Assembly: GCF_008329905.1 (NCBI RefSeq)
Contig: NZ_CP032155.1
Span: 4,030,001-4,094,000, forward strand
Source of the DNA: Mycobacterium sp. ELW1
GTDB lineage: Bacteria > Actinomycetota > Actinomycetes > Mycobacteriales > Mycobacteriaceae
Reading direction: 5' to 3'
Length of the DNA stretch: 64,000 bases
The notes below the pieces were generated by a model. The model saw only the letters and a program-made list of their open reading frames with translations. It had not been told where the DNA came from and searched no databases. Made by a program: the position numbers and the translations under genes. Shown here in pieces: positions 18,207 through 29,732 of the stretch (its first letter is position 1; every line of letters begins with the position of its first letter).

Positions 18207-19913
18207 GTGGCTAAGTCTTCACGTTCTTCGCGCACGATATTGCCGGTGGTGCGGTGGCTCCAGTTGGGGACCGCCGCGGCGGGAATCGGTGTGGCGCTGA
18301 TGGCCGCGCCGGGCATCGCCGCCGCTGACACGGGTGGCAACCCGTCGTCGTCGGATACCTCCACCAGCCACAGCTCGTCGGCGCGCGACTCCGTTGATCG
18401 GCACGCCGGCAAGGCAAGCACCGGTCGAAGCGCACCCGCCGCGCCACGGCGCAGCGCGGCCCAGACCACCCGGGGCGTCCCCGCCGCGGTCTCAGCGCGC
18501 GTGACGACCACCCGCACGGCAGGGCGCACCACCTCCCCGGCGCCGGCTCTCGCGTCCGCGAGCGCCACCGCCACCGCCACCGCCACGGCGACGAGCGCTC
18601 AACGGTTGGCCGTCCCGCAAGGACTCCAGTCGATTTCCGATGCGCTGCAAGAGTTTCTGGCCGGTGCCGCCAACCGGCTCGCCAACCAGCCGGCCACGCC
18701 GCTCAACAGGGTCCTGCAAGACGGCGTGTACCTGATCCGGCGCACTCTGTTCCCGGCCAGCGTGGGAGTGATCACCAGGCCCATCAAGGTGCCGCTGTAC
18801 TTCCAGAGCATCGACAACGCCGGCACCCAGAAACTCGGCATCTACGTCTCGCTCGGGTACGGAGCACCGCCCCAGCTGTTCGAGTTCGACACCGGCGCGG
18901 GTGGCTTCTACGCGGCCTACGCCTCCGCTGACCCCACGCGATCGCCATGGTGGGGCAGCAATGTCACCACCTCCACGCAACAGGTGCAGGACACGTTCGA
19001 CAGTGGTCTGCAGTACAGCGGTTTCGCGGCGACAGGAACAGTGTCACTGTATTCCATCGGCAACTCCACACCTCTGGTCACGAGTGGTCAAGTCGTTGTC
19101 GGACAGATGGATTCGATCACGAACAGCAAGTCCGGTGACACACTGTGGACGCCAGAGGGTCTGCCGAAGCCTGATTCGCCTGCGCCCATCGACAATGCGT
19201 TCTACGGCGACTTCGGTATGGCCCCGACATTTTCGGCCAACGGGATCAACCAGGTCATCGCCCAACTGACCTTCGGCTGGGGCGTCAAGCCCGGCTACCT
19301 CGTGCACGTGGATCCCGACACCGGCGAAGCGTGGATGCAGATCGGGTTGACCAACAGCGACATTGCGAACTCGCAGGGCATGTACTTTCCCATGCTGCCC
19401 GACGACAAAGCGGGCACGGACACGTTCAAGAACAGCGGGCTGCACTTCTACGGATTGCAGTTGTTCAACGCGACGATCAACATCATCGACAAGAGTGGCA
19501 CCTTGTTGATCAACACTCCGAATGTGGGCATCACCCCGGACACCGGTGCCACCACCACGCTTCACAACACGAACCTGAGCCCCGACCCCTATCCGACGAG
19601 ATACGACTCGATCATCGAAGGGGACAGCAGCGGGACAGAGACGGTCTCCAAGCTGAAAAACGACATGTTGTTCTGGCTTTCGGGGAACACCACGGGACAG
19701 ACCCCGGTCCGCTACTTCCAGTTCGTCACGACCGACGCCCAGAACGCGGGCAAGGTCAAAGTGCAGAATCCGACCGCGGACGAGGTCGTCGACACCACCG
19801 AGGTGTACTACCTGAACACCGGCATCTCGCTGTTCTACACCTACGACGTCGTGTATTCCCTTGGCACCACAGCGGGTAACGGCACGCTCGGGTTGATCCC
19901 GCAGAAGCGCTGA
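18207..19913 (+). CDS. Secreted pepsin/PecA-like aspartic protease
   Basis: GTG at 18207 has GGAGG 5-6 bases upstream and gives a signal peptide (AKSSRSSRTILPVVRW, hydrophobic core, AAPGIAAADT). A Ser/Thr/Ala-rich linker of about 110 residues, including an Ala-Thr run encoded by GCCACC repeats, leads to a beta-rich domain with two DTG motifs: FDTGAGG (D228) and PDTGATT (D445). Two DTG aspartates in one chain are the mark of pepsin-like proteases; in mycobacteria the same fold occurs in the C-terminus of PE_PGRS35 (PecA). There is no PE domain here. The target may be cell-surface proteins. It ends three bases before the convergent glnD stop and replaces Rv2917. Confidence 0.75.
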   Translation: MAKSSRSSRTILPVVRWLQLGTAAAGIGVALMAAPGIAAADTGGNPSSSDTSTSHSSSARDSVDRHAGKASTGRSAPAAPRRSAAQTTRGVPAAVSARVTTTRTAGRTTSPAPALASASATATATATATSAQRLAVPQGLQSISDALQEFLAGAANRLANQPATPLNRVLQDGVYLIRRTLFPASVGVITRPIKVPLYFQSIDNAGTQKLGIYVSLGYGAPPQLFEFDTGAGGFYAAYASADPTRSPWWGSNVTTSTQQVQDTFDSGLQYSGFAATGTVSLYSIGNSTPLVTSGQVVVGQMDSITNSKSGDTLWTPEGLPKPDSPAPIDNAFYGDFGMAPTFSANGINQVIAQLTFGWGVKPGYLVHVDPDTGEAWMQIGLTNSDIANSQGMYFPMLPDDKAGTDTFKNSGLHFYGLQLFNATINIIDKSGTLLINTPNVGITPDTGATTTLHNTNLSPDPYPTRYDSIIEGDSSGTETVSKLKNDMLFWLSGNTTGQTPVRYFQFVTTDAQNAGKVKVQNPTADEVVDTTEVYYLNTGISLFYTYDVVYSLGTTAGNGTLGLIPQKR

Positions 19914-19916
19914 CGG

Positions 19917-22399
19917 TTAACCGGCCGCCTCGGCGGGCTTCGCGGGCGGCGGAGCCGGAAGCACCGCATAGAGGTCGCTCTCCAACTGCCTGCGCGCCTC
20001 GTCGACGGAAACCGACGCCGGGACCGAGATGCCGAAGGCGTCGACCACCGACGATCCCAGCGTCGTGATCTTGGCCCAGGCAATGTCCGCGCCGGTCCGT
20101 TCCAGCACGCCGGTGAGCGTCGCGAGCAGTCCGGTGCGGTCGGTGGTGCGGATCTCGACGATCAGCCTGCCCTCCCCGCTGCCGTCGTGCCACAGGATGC
20201 GCGGCGGGGCCGGCACGGCGTTGATCGGCACGGCCGGCTTGTGCTCGCCCACCCGGCCGGTGCCGTACTGCGCGGCGTCGGCATCGCGCTTCTCCAGAGC
20301 GGACATCACGTCGAGTTCGCCGCTGAGGGCGAGGATGAACTGCTGCCGGAGAAGCTCGGCGGCGGGCGGCGCACCGAAGTGCGGTGACACCACGAAGGTG
20401 TTGATCGCGGCACCGCCGGTGCTGTTGACCGACGCCGAATGCACCCGCAGCGAGTTGAGCGCCAGCACCCCGGCCGCCTTGGACAACAAGCCGCGCCGGT
20501 CCGGTGCGATCATCGCGACGTTGAAGGTGTGCGCACTGTCGCCCGGCGTCATCTCGACGTGTACACCGCCGTCGGCCGCCAGTGAAAGATGTTGTGGATC
20601 AATCGGATCCGCGTGTGGTTGCGGCTCGCCTGCCAACATCAGCCGGCAACGCCGGACCAGGTCGCCGATCAGCGAGGCCTTCCAATCCCCCCACACTCCG
20701 GGCCCGGTCGCCAGCGAATCCGCCTCGGCCAGCGCATCGAGCAACTCGAGCAGCACCGGGTCGCCACCGAGTGCGTCGATCACACGGGAAATGGTCTTGG
20801 GATCCTGCAGGTCCCGGCGCGTCGCGACGTCGGGCAGCAGCAGGTGGTAGCGCACGATCGCCGACAGCACGTCGATGTCGGACGGCCACATACCCAGCCG
20901 GGTGCCGACCTGCACAGCCAGTTCGGCACCGATCACACTGTGGTCCCCGCCGCGGCCCTTGCCGATGTCGTGCAGCAGTGCACCCAGCACCAGCAGGTCG
21001 GGACGGGACACCCGCGTGGTGAATGTGCTTGCCCGCGAGACCGTCTCGACAAGATGCCGATCGACGGTCCAGATGTGCACGACGTCGCGGGGCGGCAGAT
21101 CGCGCACCGCGCCCCACTCGGGGAACAACCGTCCCCACAACCCGGTGCGGTCCAGCGCCTCGATGGTGGCCACCGTCGTCGGGCCCGCGGCCAGCAGCAC
21201 CAGCAGGTCCTTGAGCGCGTCGCGCGGCCACGGCGTGCGCAGTTCGGGAGCGGAGGCGGCGAGTCTGTTCAGCGTCGACGCGGACATCGGCAGTCCGGTG
21301 GTCGCCGAGGCCGCCGCGACCCGCAGAATCAAGCCGGGATCGCGCTCCGGGCGGGCATCGCGGGCCAGGATCACCTCGCCGGCGAATTCCACCACCCCTC
21401 GTCCAGCGGGCGACGGGTCGGCCGTCGCAGCACCGAAAGACCACGTTTGGGAAGGGCATTGGCCGCGGTGCGCAACCCGGCATCCACGTAGTAGCTGATG
21501 GTGCGGGCGGCGTCGGAGAGCACCCGGGCAAGGTCGAAGCGGTCGCCGATGCGCAGGGCGGCGCCGATCTCGTCGGCGAACTGGGCCAGCAGTTGGTCAC
21601 GGCCGCGCTTGGACGACCGGTGTAGTTCGGTGCGGACGTTGAGCAGCGCCAGATGCGCGCCGCCGAGTGAGCCGGTCGGCGACACCAGCGAGTTGCTCGG
21701 GTACACGTCCGCCAGTTGGGCGATCGCCAGCGCGTTGAGCAGCTGGACGTCGCGCAGCCCGCCCCGGCCGCATTTGAGATCCGGTTCGGCGCGGTGCGCG
21801 ATCTGTCCGCTGCGCTGCCAGCGCGCCTGGGTGAGCTCGACGAGCTCTTCGAACCGGGAGCCGATTCCGGTGCGCCACTGCCGCCGTGCCCCGCCGATCA
21901 ACAGCTGGGACAGTTCGGCATCCCCGGCGATATGCCGTGCCTCCAGCATCGCGAGCCCTGCCGAGATGTCCTCGTTGGCCACCGCGAGCGCCTCGGGCAC
22001 GGTGCGAACACTGTGGTCCAGGCGAATGTTGGCGTCCCACAAGGGGTACCACAGCAGTTCGGCCACCTGGGTCACGATGTCGGCCGGCATATTGTCGTGC
22101 AGCAGCATGAGGTCGAGGTCGGAGTACGGCACGAACTCGCGGCGGCCCAGGCCGCCGGTGGCGACGATCGCGAACCCACTGGTGGCTGTGATACCGATCT
22201 CGGTGGCCTTGGTACTCAGCCAGAATTCGTGCAGATCCAACAGCGCGTCGCGCAGTGCCGCCGAATCCAGATGGCGCTGACCACCTTCCAGCAGTTGCTT
22301 GTTCGCGGCGGCCAGATCTTTCGCGGGTTTCGACGAACCCGCCGCCGGTGCCTCCCATCGGGGGGCGCCGGCGGCGGAATCTCTTGATTGCTTTGTCAT
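19917..22399 (-). pseudogene. glnD: GlnD nitrogen-signalling nucleotidyltransferase, split by a one-base frameshift
   Basis: GlnD modifies and de-modifies the PII protein according to glutamine level. The N-terminal part (21371-22399) holds the nucleotidyltransferase motif [18 protein letters not shown]. The C-terminal part (19917-21395) holds the HD domain ([16 protein letters not shown]) and two ACT domains. The frames meet at a GGGG tract (minus strand, 21395-21398); one extra G would restore [12 protein letters not shown] and a full-length protein of about 827 residues. Both halves are well conserved, with no sign of decay, so an assembly error or very recent mutation is likelier than an old pseudogene. 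It is the third gene of amt-glnB-glnD. Confidence 0.9.
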
Positions 22400-22472
22400 C
22401 TCAGTCCTCCAACGGCCGACGCTCGACTAACGCTTATTCGGTGCGGCCGCAGCGAACCTCACAACGTCTGCG

Positions 22473-24172
<1,700 letters not shown>

Positions 24173-24264
24173 TCGCAGTTTCTCCTTCACCCATGCCACG
24201 GTTAGGCACCGTTGACCTAGGCCAAGACAATGCGCAGTGGTTGTTTCAGCTAAGACGCCTAGGT

Positions 24265-24280
24265 GTTTCGCATATGTGAA
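24265..24280 (-). promoter_or_regulatory. GlnR box 1 (promoter-proximal) of amt-glnB-glnD
   Basis: On the minus strand TTCAC-N6-GAAAC matches the actinobacterial GlnR pattern gTnAC-N6-GaAAC except for the first, weakly conserved base. It lies about 93 bases before the amt start. Confidence 0.7.
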
Positions 24281-24296
24281 CGGATCGGCAGTCTTC

Positions 24297-24312
24297 GTTT
24301 CGCGGGTGTTAC
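24297..24312 (-). promoter_or_regulatory. GlnR box 2 (distal) of amt-glnB-glnD
   Basis: On the minus strand GTAAC-N6-GAAAC is an exact match to the GlnR pattern. It is spaced 32 bases from box 1, about three helical turns, which places both dimers on the same DNA face. Confidence 0.75.
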
Positions 24313-24349
24313 ATCCCGCAATTCGTGCCGCTCAGAACGGGTTCCGGGG

Positions 24350-25705
24350 CTACCCGAGCAGCGCGTCGACGAACGCGGCCGGCTCGAAAGGAGCGAGATC
24401 GTCGGGGCCTTCGCCCAATCCGACGAGCTTAACCGGTACCCCGAGCTCCTGCTGCACCCGGAAGACGATGCCGCCCTTGGCAGTCCCGTCGAGTTTGGTG
24501 AGCACCAGCCCGGTGATGTCGACGACCTCGGCGAAGACCCGGGCCTGCGCCAGACCGTTCTGGCCGATCGTCGCGTCGAGAACCAGCAGCACCTCGTCGA
24601 CCGCCGCGCGTTTGCTCACCACTCGCTTGACCTTGCCGAGCTCGTCCATCAGGCCGGTCTTGGTGTGCAGTCGCCCGGCGGTGTCGATGACCACGACGTC
24701 GGCGCCGGCTTCGATCCCTTTGTCCACCGAGTCGAATGCCACCGACGCCGGGTCGGCGCCCTCCGCGCCGCGGACCACTTCGGCACCGACCCGTGACGCC
24801 CAGCTCTGCAACTGGTCGGCGGCGGCCGCACGGAAGGTGTCGGCCGCGCCCAGGACAACCCGGCGCCCGTCGGCGACCAGGACGCGGGCCAGCTTGCCCA
24901 CCGTGGTCGTCTTGCCCGTTCCGTTGACGCCGACGACCAACAGAACCGACGGCTTGTCGGCGTGCGGCAGTGCCTTGATCGAGCGGTCCAGCCCGGGGTT
25001 GAGTTCGGCGATCAGCACGTCCCGCAGAACGGCACGGGCTTCGGCCTCGGTGCGCACGGTGGTGGCGGCCAGCCGGCTGCGCAACTGTGCGATCACCGAG
25101 CTGGTCACCACCGGGCCCAGGTCGGCGATCAGCAGGGTGTCCTCGACCTCTTCCCAGGACTCCTCGTCGAGATCGCCGCCGCCGAGCAGACCGAGCATGC
25201 TGCGGCCCAGCGCGTTCTGTGACTTGGCGAGCCGCCCGCGGAGGCGCTCGAGGCGGCCTTCCGTCGGCGCGATGCCGCTGAGATCGGGCGCGGTCGGCGT
25301 GACTGCGGCGGGCGCGGGGGCCTCGTCGACGGCAGGCTCTTCGGCGACCGGCTCCGCGGTCGCCGGCGGTTCCGCCACCGGCGGTTCGGGCAGCCGCACA
25401 TCTTCGATCGGGCGCTTGACGGAGTCCCGCGGCAGCGCGGCATCGTCGCCGACTCCGGGCAGGCCCGTGGTGTCGATGGTGGGCGGCGTGGCCGGCGCTT
25501 TGGGGGGCGCCGTCGTTACTGACGATTGTGTGAACGAAATGCCGCTCGACGCGCTGTAGCCGCCGGATCGGTCAATTGGTGTGGGACTCTCTGAGCTGCG
25601 GCGCAGACTGATTTGGCGCCGCCGGTAGCGGACCAGACCGATGATGAGTGCAGCGACGAGCAGGACGGCGATGACCGCGATAGCGATCCAGAGACCCTCT
25701 GACAC
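24350..25705 (-). CDS. ftsY: Signal recognition particle receptor FtsY
   Basis: FtsY is the membrane receptor for the Ffh-RNA complex. It has an N-terminal membrane anchor ([20 protein letters not shown]), a long Pro/Ala/Glu-rich acidic linker, then the NG GTPase domain with [23 protein letters not shown] and [10 protein letters not shown]. It is 451 residues, somewhat longer than the M. tuberculosis protein because of the linker. In M. tuberculosis it adjoins smc; here four genes are inserted between them. Confidence 0.96.
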   Translation of the reverse strand: MSEGLWIAIAVIAVLLVAALIIGLVRYRRRQISLRRSSESPTPIDRSGGYSASSGISFTQSSVTTAPPKAPATPPTIDTTGLPGVGDDAALPRDSVKRPIEDVRLPEPPVAEPPATAEPVAEEPAVDEAPAPAAVTPTAPDLSGIAPTEGRLERLRGRLAKSQNALGRSMLGLLGGGDLDEESWEEVEDTLLIADLGPVVTSSVIAQLRSRLAATTVRTEAEARAVLRDVLIAELNPGLDRSIKALPHADKPSVLLVVGVNGTGKTTTVGKLARVLVADGRRVVLGAADTFRAAAADQLQSWASRVGAEVVRGAEGADPASVAFDSVDKGIEAGADVVVIDTAGRLHTKTGLMDELGKVKRVVSKRAAVDEVLLVLDATIGQNGLAQARVFAEVVDITGLVLTKLDGTAKGGIVFRVQQELGVPVKLVGLGEGPDDLAPFEPAAFVDALLG

Positions 25706-25765
25706 CGTGCCATTGTTTCAGGGCGTGGCGGTGGGCCGCGCCACCCCTGGGGTACGGGGTACCTC

Positions 25766-26842
25766 GTGACTACCGATGGGACGGAAGCGGGCAGCGGCCG
25801 GGGAGAGCGAAGCGACCCGGGACATGGGATGGCGAGCCGCAAACTGCGCCACATCGATGCCTGCCTGCACGGCCCGGTGGAGTACGAGACGGTGACCACC
25901 GGCTTCGAGCGCTACCGGCTCCCCTACAACGCCCTGACCCAGACCAACCTCGGCACCGTCGACCTCGGCACCGGCTTCCTCGGCGCACAGCTGCGCGCGC
26001 CGGTCCTGATCGGAGCGATGACCGGCGGGGCCGAGCTGTCCCGCACGATCAACCGCAATCTCGCCGAAGCCGCCCAGAAGCTCGGGATCGGCATGATGCT
26101 CGGTTCGCAGCGGATCATGCTCGACGACGACGCCGACGGCACTGTCGCCACCAGCTTCGAGGTCCGGGACCTCGCCCCCGACATCCTGTTGATCGGCAAC
26201 ATCGGGCTGGCTCAGCTCTCCGATGCGGCGTTTCCCAAGATCGCCGCGGCACTGGACCGGATCGGCGCTGACGCGCTTGCCGTGCACACCAATCCGCTGC
26301 AGGAGGCGATGCAGGCCAACGGCGACACCGACTTCAGCGGCTCGTTGGAGCGGTTGCGCAGGCTGGCCGAGACACTGCCCTACCCGATCGTGGTCAAGGA
26401 GGTCGGCCACGGGATCGGGGCCGCGGCCGCCGAGCGGCTGCGGGAGCTGCCGATCGCCGCGGTGGACGTCGCCGGAGCCGGCGGAACGTCGTGGGCCCGG
26501 GTCGAACAGCTGGTGCGCTACGGCGAGGTGCGCTACCCGGCCGTCGCTGAATGGGGGGTGCCGACCGCGCAGGCACTCACCGAGGTTCGGGCCACCTTGC
26601 CAGGCATGCCGCTGATGGCCTCCGGCGGAATCCGCACCGGGGTCGATGCCGCCAAGGCGCTGGCGCTGGGTGCCGATGTGGTGGCCCTGGCCCGCCCGCT
26701 GCTGGCCCCCGCCATCGAGTCACCGGCGGCCGCGCTGGATGCGCTGCACGGCTTCGTCGAAGAGCTGCGGGTCTGTCTACACGGCTGCGGGGCCGACGAC
26801 GTGGCCGCGCTGAAACGGCTGGACCTCACGCGCCTCGACTGA
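25766..26842 (+). CDS. fni: Type 2 isopentenyl-diphosphate delta-isomerase (FMN-dependent)
   Basis: The enzyme interconverts IPP and DMAPP, supplying isoprenoid precursors for menaquinone, polyprenyl phosphate and carotenoids. The TIM-barrel blocks [64 protein letters not shown] and [20 protein letters not shown] are characteristic of IDI-2 and hold the FMN and substrate contacts. It starts with GTG; an in-frame ATG about 20 codons further ([12 protein letters not shown]) is an alternative start. Its 3' end overlaps the convergent STAS gene by 17 bases. It is not part of the M. tuberculosis ftsY-smc region as I recall it. Confidence 0.93.
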   Translation: MTTDGTEAGSGRGERSDPGHGMASRKLRHIDACLHGPVEYETVTTGFERYRLPYNALTQTNLGTVDLGTGFLGAQLRAPVLIGAMTGGAELSRTINRNLAEAAQKLGIGMMLGSQRIMLDDDADGTVATSFEVRDLAPDILLIGNIGLAQLSDAAFPKIAAALDRIGADALAVHTNPLQEAMQANGDTDFSGSLERLRRLAETLPYPIVVKEVGHGIGAAAAERLRELPIAAVDVAGAGGTSWARVEQLVRYGEVRYPAVAEWGVPTAQALTEVRATLPGMPLMASGGIRTGVDAAKALALGADVVALARPLLAPAIESPAAALDALHGFVEELRVCLHGCGADDVAALKRLDLTRLD

Positions 26843-27182
26843 GTCGGTCGACCGCGATCTGCAGGGACGAGACGACATCGAAGACCTCGGTCAGGCCGAT
26901 CAGCTTCAGTGGCCGGCTGGTGCCGGGACCGTCGGCGACCACCGCGAATCCGATGTCCGGGGAGGCCGCCTCGTAGGCGTCGACGAGGACCTGCATGCCG
27001 GCCGAGCCGAGGAAGCTCACATCGGTCAGGTCGATGATCAGGGCAGCCGGCCGTTGTTCGAGTGTGCTGGTGACGAGTTGCTCGAGACGCGGCGACGTCA
27101 GCAGATCGAGTGCCCCGGACGCACTGACGACGGCGGTTCTTCCCAGCCAGTACTGCCGGCAGTCGTAAGCGTCCAAAGCCAC
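26826..27182 (-). CDS. STAS-domain anti-anti-sigma-factor-like protein
   Basis: A 118-residue single STAS domain. [20 protein letters not shown] contains the conserved Ser of the D-x-S-x-x-G-S motif, which is phosphorylated by an RsbW/SpoIIAB-type kinase and dephosphorylated by a PP2C phosphatase in partner-switching systems. It is divergent from a PP2C phosphatase gene 147 bases away, the expected partner. No kinase gene is seen in the window. GTG start with GAAGG immediately upstream, so the exact start is uncertain. Confidence 0.88.
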   Translation of the reverse strand: MALDAYDCRQYWLGRTAVVSASGALDLLTSPRLEQLVTSTLEQRPAALIIDLTDVSFLGSAGMQVLVDAYEAASPDIGFAVVADGPGTSRPLKLIGLTEVFDVVSSLQIAVDRLSRGA

Positions 27183-27329
27183 CCTTCGATGATCGGTGCC
27201 CGCGCGGCGGGCGACAACTATCGGAAGGCTGCTGCTTGAACCCCGGCGAACAGATTAGCTCACCCATTTGGCCCGCTCTGACGGCCGGGCCTGCCCCCCG
27301 GGGTCAGAATTCCCGCTAGCGTGGAGGCG

Positions 27330-28580
27330 ATGGCAAACCAGTCCGCGCCCGGTGTCGCGCACCGCGATGTCGAGACTGCGATGAACGGATCGCTGAATCT
27401 GCGGCGGACCGTCCTGAACCTGCTCAACGCGGTCCAGCCTGTACTGGCGGACTGGGCGGTACTGGCCATGCCCGATCACCGGACGGGTGGGCTGACGGTC
27501 TACGGCGGCGCCAACGTCGGGTTCTCCGACGTGATCGCCCGCTCGTCGCCGGCCGAGCGTGGTGTGGATCAGGTGTTGCGCACGGGCCAGCGACTCCATC
27601 GCCATGTCGGTCACGAGATGTCGCTTGCCGATATCGGCAGCCGGCTGCGACACCGTGCCCTCGCCGAGGAACTCGCCGCATTGCGTCCGGTCGACGTGTT
27701 GACCTTGGCGCTGACCGCGCGGGGGACGACATTGGGCGCGTTCGTTCTGGCTCGCACGGCGGGGCGGCGGTTCGACGCGGACACCATCGAAGAAGCCGAG
27801 CGGGTGAGCACGACCGCGGCTGTGGCGCTGGACTCGGCCCGGCTCTACGAGGAACGCGGGCAGCTGGCCGCTGCCATGCAGCGCAGCCTCCGCCCGCCGA
27901 AACTTCCTCAGGCAACCGGATTCTCGATCGCGGCACGCTATCGGCCCGCCGCGGAGCATCTGGAGGTCGGCGGCGACTTCTACGATGTCGTCGGCAGCGG
28001 AGACGACTGGGTGCTGACCCTGGGCGACGTGTGCGGCAAGGGGGTCGACTCCGCCGCACTGACGTTGCAGGCTCGCCAAACCATCCGTACCTCAGCGCAT
28101 TTCGACCGGAGCCCCGATCGGATTCTGGAGACGCTGAACACGGTGCTGTGCGAACAGGCGGTAGGGCGGTTTGTCACCACGCTGTGCGCGCGCGTGCGAG
28201 GAAGGCCGGACGGCCAGTGGGCCGAGGCGCAGGTCGCCGCGGCCGGACACCCCGGCCCCATCGTGGTTCGGGCCACCGGCGATATCGAACAGATCGAGGT
28301 CTCCGGGATCGCCGCCGGCGTGAAGCTCGGCGTGCACTATCACTCGGCCGCAGTGCGATTGGATCGCGGCGACACCATGTTGATGTTCACCGATGGCGTC
28401 GAAGAGGCACGTCGCGACGAGCGTCTGTACGGCGTGCACCGGTTGTTCGAGCTGCTGCCCGCCTACGCCGGAGCCGGCGGCGAGACGATCTGCGAAGCGG
28501 TGGAACGTGACGTCCTGGAGTATTTGGACGGTGATCCGCACGATGACATGGCATTGCTGGCGGTCACATGCGGGAGCTGA
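27330..28580 (+). CDS. GAF-domain PP2C-type serine phosphatase (RsbU/SpoIIE family)
   Basis: Residues 1-170 fit a GAF-type sensory domain (LADWAVLAMPDHRTGGLTVYG onward, quoted in part as WAVLAMPDHRTGGL). Residues 190-416 are a SpoIIE-type PP2C domain: EHLEVGGDFYDV, LTLGDVCGKGVDSA, AAGHPGPIV, LMFTDGVEEAR and DPHDDMALLAV carry the metal-binding Asp and Gly residues. Such enzymes dephosphorylate STAS proteins to release sigma factors. ATG at 27330 has GGAGG close upstream; a GTG lies at 27321. Its last 13 bases overlap the start of the cobalamin-binding gene, so the two are translationally coupled. Confidence 0.9.
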   Translation: MANQSAPGVAHRDVETAMNGSLNLRRTVLNLLNAVQPVLADWAVLAMPDHRTGGLTVYGGANVGFSDVIARSSPAERGVDQVLRTGQRLHRHVGHEMSLADIGSRLRHRALAEELAALRPVDVLTLALTARGTTLGAFVLARTAGRRFDADTIEEAERVSTTAAVALDSARLYEERGQLAAAMQRSLRPPKLPQATGFSIAARYRPAAEHLEVGGDFYDVVGSGDDWVLTLGDVCGKGVDSAALTLQARQTIRTSAHFDRSPDRILETLNTVLCEQAVGRFVTTLCARVRGRPDGQWAEAQVAAAGHPGPIVVRATGDIEQIEVSGIAAGVKLGVHYHSAAVRLDRGDTMLMFTDGVEEARRDERLYGVHRLFELLPAYAGAGGETICEAVERDVLEYLDGDPHDDMALLAVTCGS

Positions 28581-29721
28581 CACCGCTGGAGGATTACCAG
28601 CAAGCGTTGGCGAGCAGGAACCGAGCGCGAGCGACCGGCGTGATCACCGAATTACTCAGTGACGGCGTGGATCCCGTGACGGTGCTGACCGACGTCATAG
28701 CCGCATCGCAGCGCGAGGTCGGGATGCGGTGGCAGCGTGCCGAATGGACCGTCGCCGACGAGCACGCCGCCACTGCGATCTCGGTTGCCGCCACCGGCGC
28801 CGTCGACGAATACGTCAGCGGAATTCCGCTGGGGGGCCGGGAGCAGCCGACTCGACTGGCTACCCGTCCGACGGCAGACCGCGCGCAACTCCGCGCAGGT
28901 CATGTCGTGCGGCCGACCGGCTGCGCACCGGCTGCGGGACAACCTATCGTCACGCGGTTCGCGTGCAGGCGGAATCCGCGGGGGGCAGGTCGGTTCTGGT
29001 GGCCTGCGCCGAGCGGGAATTCCATGAACTGCCCGCCATGATCATCGCCTGCGCGTTGCGCGCGCACGGCTGGGACACCACCGTGCTGGGCGCGGCGACC
29101 TCGCCGATGCGCCTGAGCCAGCATCTCGTCGACCAGGGCCAGGATGCGGTCGCCATCAGCTGCTCGGTGCTGGGCGCCTTGCCGACCACCCGCCGCTTCA
29201 TCGAGGCGGCCACCACGGCCGGGGTGCCGACGTTGGTCGGGGGTCCGGCGTTCGGCTACGACGACGTGCGGGCCCGGGCGCTGGGCGCCACCGCGTGGGC
29301 ACCGAATGCACACGCCGCGGTCGCAGAGATGGACGGGTTGCCCGCGGTTGCCGGCGCGCTACCGGAGATTTCACCGGCCGCAGCCATCGAGCAGGCGCAG
29401 TTGGATCTGCACCACCGCCGAATCGTCGACTCCTTGCGCGAGCGTTGGTCGCTGACCCGTGACGCGCCGCCGAGCGCCGTCTTCGTCAATCTGACCCGCG
29501 ACACGTTGAACCAGGCCCTGCATGCACTGTCGGCGGCGCTGCTCACCGGTGACCCTCGGCCGATCGCCGAGACCGCGTGGTGGATCAACGACGTGCTGCG
29601 GGCCCGTGACGCCGATCCCGCGTCAGTGGCCGAGCTGGCCGGCCTGCTCGCCGACGGCGTCGAGGACTACCCGCTGGCACGCGAGCTCGTGCGTGAGCAC
29701 TTCACCATCGAATCCGACTGA
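28568..29721 (+). pseudogene. Cobalamin (B12)-binding sensor-like protein, split by a one-base frameshift
   Basis: The first frame from ATG 28568 encodes a helical B12-binding-2 cap domain (TDVIAASQREVGMRWQRAEW, then TVADEHAATAISVAAT). The second frame, read to the stop at 29721, encodes a Rossmann-like B12-binding domain: VLVACAEREFHELPAM (variant E-x-H of the DxHxxG motif), HGWDTTVLGAATSP, ISCSVLGALPTT and GVPTLVGGPAFG, then a helical C-terminal part of about 120 residues. The frames differ by one missing base; G6 tracts at 28831-28836 and 28980-28985 are the candidate sites. It overlaps the phosphatase gene by 13 bases. Either an assembly error or a real break. Confidence 0.78.
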
Positions 29722-29732
29722 GCCGCAGACGG

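Noticed and set aside
18550..18600. GCCACC trinucleotide-like repeats
   Set aside because: They encode an Ala-Thr run in the protease linker; low complexity, not a separate element.
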